In this document: positions 4,133-5,619 of the stretch, piece after piece
Layout: every line of letters starts with the position of its first letter
How positions within the stretch are numbered: the first letter of the stretch is position 1
NCBI GenBank assembly: GCA_018304205.1
Contig: JAGVWR010000048.1
Location: forward strand, 1 to 5,619
DNA: 5,619 nt
DNA from: Candidatus Pacearchaeota archaeon
GTDB lineage: Archaea; Nanobdellota; Nanobdellia; Pacearchaeales; GW2011-AR1
Direction: 5' to 3'
The notes under the pieces: generated by a model
What the model saw: the letters and a program-made list of their open reading frames with translations, nothing else
Databases searched by the model: none
What the model was told of the DNA's origin: nothing
Program-made: the position numbers and the translations under genes

Positions 4133-4447
4133 ATGGAAACTGTAAAGATAGAAAGACATTCAGAAAAACACTATACTATTAGAGGCAAATCTATGTTTGG
4201 TAACGAGATTATAATATATAGTTGTAGCAATTATTTACCTCAACAAGAACTTTACGATAAGGTAGATAGAAAAGAAGCCACTGATTTGCATGTCCTTTGC
4301 AGATTAGAGAATGAATCGGATGAAGAAATGCATCATCGTCTTAAAGAGGAAGTATTTAAAAGAGCATCAACACTCATGGCAAACACCCCTATTCACAATG
4401 TAGTTTCTACTGCAAGAGAATCTCCAAAAAGATTATCGGCAAGCTAA
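4133..4447 (+). CDS. 104-aa soluble protein, unknown function
   Basis: I do not recognise this protein. It is polar, with no membrane segment or signal peptide. The N-terminal third (METVKIERHSEKHYTIRGKS, then GNEIIIYSCSNY) looks like short beta strands with three basic or aromatic turns. The middle (about 40-75) is a charged helical region, with EATDLHVLCRLENESDEEMHHRLKEEV split into two likely helices. It contains two cysteines (about residues 30 and 55) and several His, but no clear metal-binding spacing. The C-terminus is Ser/Thr-rich. The frame also permits a TTG at 4124, but the ATG at 4133 has the TATA box at the spacing used by other genes here. An IS lies directly upstream, so loss or change of upstream regulation is possible. 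Confidence 0.7.
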   Translation: METVKIERHSEKHYTIRGKSMFGNEIIIYSCSNYLPQQELYDKVDRKEATDLHVLCRLENESDEEMHHRLKEEVFKRASTLMANTPIHNVVSTARESPKRLSAS

Positions 4448-4567
4448 TTTAATCAATCCTAGCCATCTATTTTCTCCTAAATCTAAGTCTTGCCCTGGAC
4501 TACGAGGCATCTCATCTGTCCCACGGTGGATTTCTATAAAGTTATGTTGGATAATCAAAGAAGTCAC
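4433..4567 (-). CDS. possible 44-aa ORF coupled to the upstream gene by GTGA
   Basis: A GTG start overlaps the TGA stop of the large upstream gene in the string GTGA, a common coupled arrangement. The frame then stays open for 44 codons to TAA at 4435-4433, overlapping the converging 104-aa gene by 15 nt. The peptide is polar, with EIHRGTDEMPRSPGQ and DLDLGENRWLGLIKLA as its more protein-like parts. It uses CGT and CGA for Arg, where neighbours prefer AGA. It coincides with an unusually GC-rich patch, so the openness could equally be a by-product of a structured RNA. I do not recognise it. Confidence 0.2.
   Translation of the reverse strand: MTSLIIQHNFIEIHRGTDEMPRSPGQDLDLGENRWLGLIKLACR
4491..4530. 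other. GC-rich island with potential hairpin
   Basis: By hand count 24 of 40 bases are G or C, in a window that is otherwise strongly AT-rich. On the plus strand GGAC (4497-4500) can pair with GTCC (4518-4521), and GAG (4504-4506) with CTC (4511-4513) around loop GCAT. In an AT-rich genome such a patch outside a clear gene often marks a structured RNA. No tRNA, box C/D or other known motif could be assigned. Confidence 0.35.
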
Positions 4568-5562
4568 GATAACTTAATCTTCTCAAACTTTATTAAATTT
4601 CTCCATTGTTTCAGATGTTCCTCTGCATTTTTATCAAGAATCCCGGGTGATAAAATAACCGCAATCATCTTTTCACTCTGTGCCTTCTGCAAAGCCAAAT
4701 TTATATCAGTTTCTGTTATTTTTTTCTTATCTTTAGCCATTAAATAAAACTCCTGTTTTCCGAATAAACTATCTATCCTTATTTTTCCGGCAAACTCTTT
4801 CTTCTTTTCCAACAGCTTCTCAAGAACTTCTATATCCTTGGCATCTAAATAAGATAATATATTCTTTACAAACTCAAATTCCTGAGGAGTTTTAATTTTC
4901 TTAACTCTTGCGACTTTCTGCTTAACTTCTTTAGGATCATATATTTTCTTCTCTTCTGTTTTTATTTCTGTTTTTTCTAAAACGTTCTCAACAACTTTTT
5001 CTTCAACTTCTGTTTTTATTTCCGATTCTACCTTTACTTCCTTCTTTTCCTCTTTCTTCTCTTCCTTTTTTTCTTCAAAACCTTTATCTTTGAATAAAGA
5101 ATGACTTAATATCTGCTGTACTGAGTTTCTTAGTTCGTTATCATTAACTGAAAAGTATCTCCAAAACAATTTAACTTCATCATCAATTCTCACTTTAACT
5201 GGTATTGCAAAATCTTTTATTGCCCTTAATGCTACTCTTATTATTGGAGTCTGTGTATCATCTTTTAAAACTTTGTTTTTCTTTAAGAGAGCTAAAGCCT
5301 CTTTTTCTCTTATATTCAAATATTGCGTAAAATTCTCGAGTTTATCTTCTTGTCCCAATAAAAAATAAAGTGGTGAAGACCCCACTTTCATATCACTTAT
5401 CTTAAGTTTTTCTTCTGCCTTTAATTCGGAAAGCATGGCTGAGGCAAATAAAGGCTCAACCCCGAGCGCTTTTGCTATATGCACAGGTAAAGATGGTCCT
5501 TTAAACCTAAGAGTAGACAATATCATCTCTTTATCATGATTTATTTTTTGTAAATCAGGCAT
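4564..5562 (-). CDS. winged-helix protein with Lys/Glu linker and nuclease-fold-like C-terminus
   Basis: A 332-residue cytoplasmic protein. Residues about 8-70 look like a winged helix: helix KEMILSTLRF, then LPVHIAKALGVEPLFASAMLSELKAEEKL as the helix-turn-helix, and a short wing LKISDMKVGSSPLYFLL. A mixed region (about 75-155) follows. Next is a highly charged Lys/Glu linker (about 162-206) with KKEEKKEE-type runs, probably flexible or coiled. The C-terminal part (about 225-332) has a helix, strand KIRIDSLF, strand EFYLMAKDKKK, and helices DINLALQKAQ and NAEEHLKQWRNLI, in an order that resembles restriction-endonuclease-like (Mrr/PD-(D/E)XK) domains. No clean ExK is present, only D264, E271 and K277, so activity is doubtful. 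I take it as a DNA-associated protein of DPANN type. The start has a TATA box 26 nt upstream. Confidence 0.75.
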   Translation of the reverse strand: MPDLQKINHDKEMILSTLRFKGPSLPVHIAKALGVEPLFASAMLSELKAEEKLKISDMKVGSSPLYFLLGQEDKLENFTQYLNIREKEALALLKKNKVLKDDTQTPIIRVALRAIKDFAIPVKVRIDDEVKLFWRYFSVNDNELRNSVQQILSHSLFKDKGFEEKKEEKKEEKKEVKVESEIKTEVEEKVVENVLEKTEIKTEEKKIYDPKEVKQKVARVKKIKTPQEFEFVKNILSYLDAKDIEVLEKLLEKKKEFAGKIRIDSLFGKQEFYLMAKDKKKITETDINLALQKAQSEKMIAVILSPGILDKNAEEHLKQWRNLIKFEKIKLS

Positions 5563-5583
5563 ATTACTCTAAAATAATTAGAT

Positions 5584-5592
5584 GTTATAAAG
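5584..5592 (-). promoter_or_regulatory. TATA box for the winged-helix gene
   Basis: CTTTATAAC on the minus strand is centred 26 nt upstream of the ATG at 5562, giving an expected leaderless mRNA. The remaining bases to the window end show nothing else I can name. Confidence 0.65.
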
Positions 5593-5619
5593 ATTCTTAT
5601 GATAAAAAGTGCACACTAC

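Noticed and set aside
4111..4182. Short 23-codon ORF starting at ATG 4111, ahead of the 104-aa gene
   Set aside because: It begins inside the TATA box region, upstream of the expected transcript start, and overlaps the real gene in another frame.
4491..4530. Fragment of a tRNA in the GC-rich island
   Set aside because: No T-loop signature, no acceptor pairing and no anticodon stem could be built on either strand.

Overview
The window reads as chromosomal DNA of a small-genome archaeon, most likely a DPANN lineage (Woesearchaeota/Pacearchaeota/Nanoarchaeota type; lineage is inferred). The evidence is an archaeal/eukaryotic-type ribosomal protein eS17, a tRNA with a canonical archaeal bulge-helix-bulge intron at position 37/38, tRNAs lacking an encoded CCA, an archaeal MinD-like ATPase, AT-rich DNA, and A/T-rich TATA boxes centred about 25-26 nt upstream of nearly every first start codon, which implies leaderless mRNAs.

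Layout. 1-1532 runs on the plus strand: tRNA-Ala(GGC), a 70-aa membrane protein, then an overlapping pair made of a MinD/ParA-like ATPase and a HIT-family nucleotide hydrolase. 1534-2502 runs on the minus strand: intron-containing tRNA-Met(CAU), an 81-aa two-helix membrane protein, and an RBBP9/YdeN-like serine hydrolase. A perfect 45-bp tandem duplication lies across the junction of the last two. At 2524-2570 a divergent promoter region serves the tRNA on one side and a 76-aa single-helix coiled-coil protein (2591-2821) on the other. That gene converges on eS17 (minus strand, 2818-3048) with interlocking stop codons.

3119-4086 is a roughly 0.97-kb IS481-like insertion sequence with 27-bp imperfect terminal inverted repeats and a 9-bp target duplication. 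Its transposase is broken by an N-terminal frameshift and by a C-terminal lesion that removes the expected catalytic Glu. The IS sits between eS17 and a divergent 104-aa gene of unknown function (4133-4447) and leaves both TATA boxes intact. The right end holds a large minus-strand gene (4564-5562): an N-terminal winged helix, a Lys/Glu-rich linker and a possible nuclease-fold C-terminus. A GC-rich pocket of unknown nature lies just past its 3' end.

Most genes look like housekeeping or small unknowns rather than one coherent pathway. I do not see a complete new defence or mobile system. The observations most worth pursuing are: (i) the uniform TATA-to-start spacing, shared by tRNA-Met, which suggests a tRNA transcript with no 5' leader; (ii) a hairpin placing the transposase start codon in its loop, where only read-through transcripts would contain the full stem; (iii) the perfect 45-bp duplication that creates a second start for the hydrolase; and (iv) the GC-rich island at 4491-4530.
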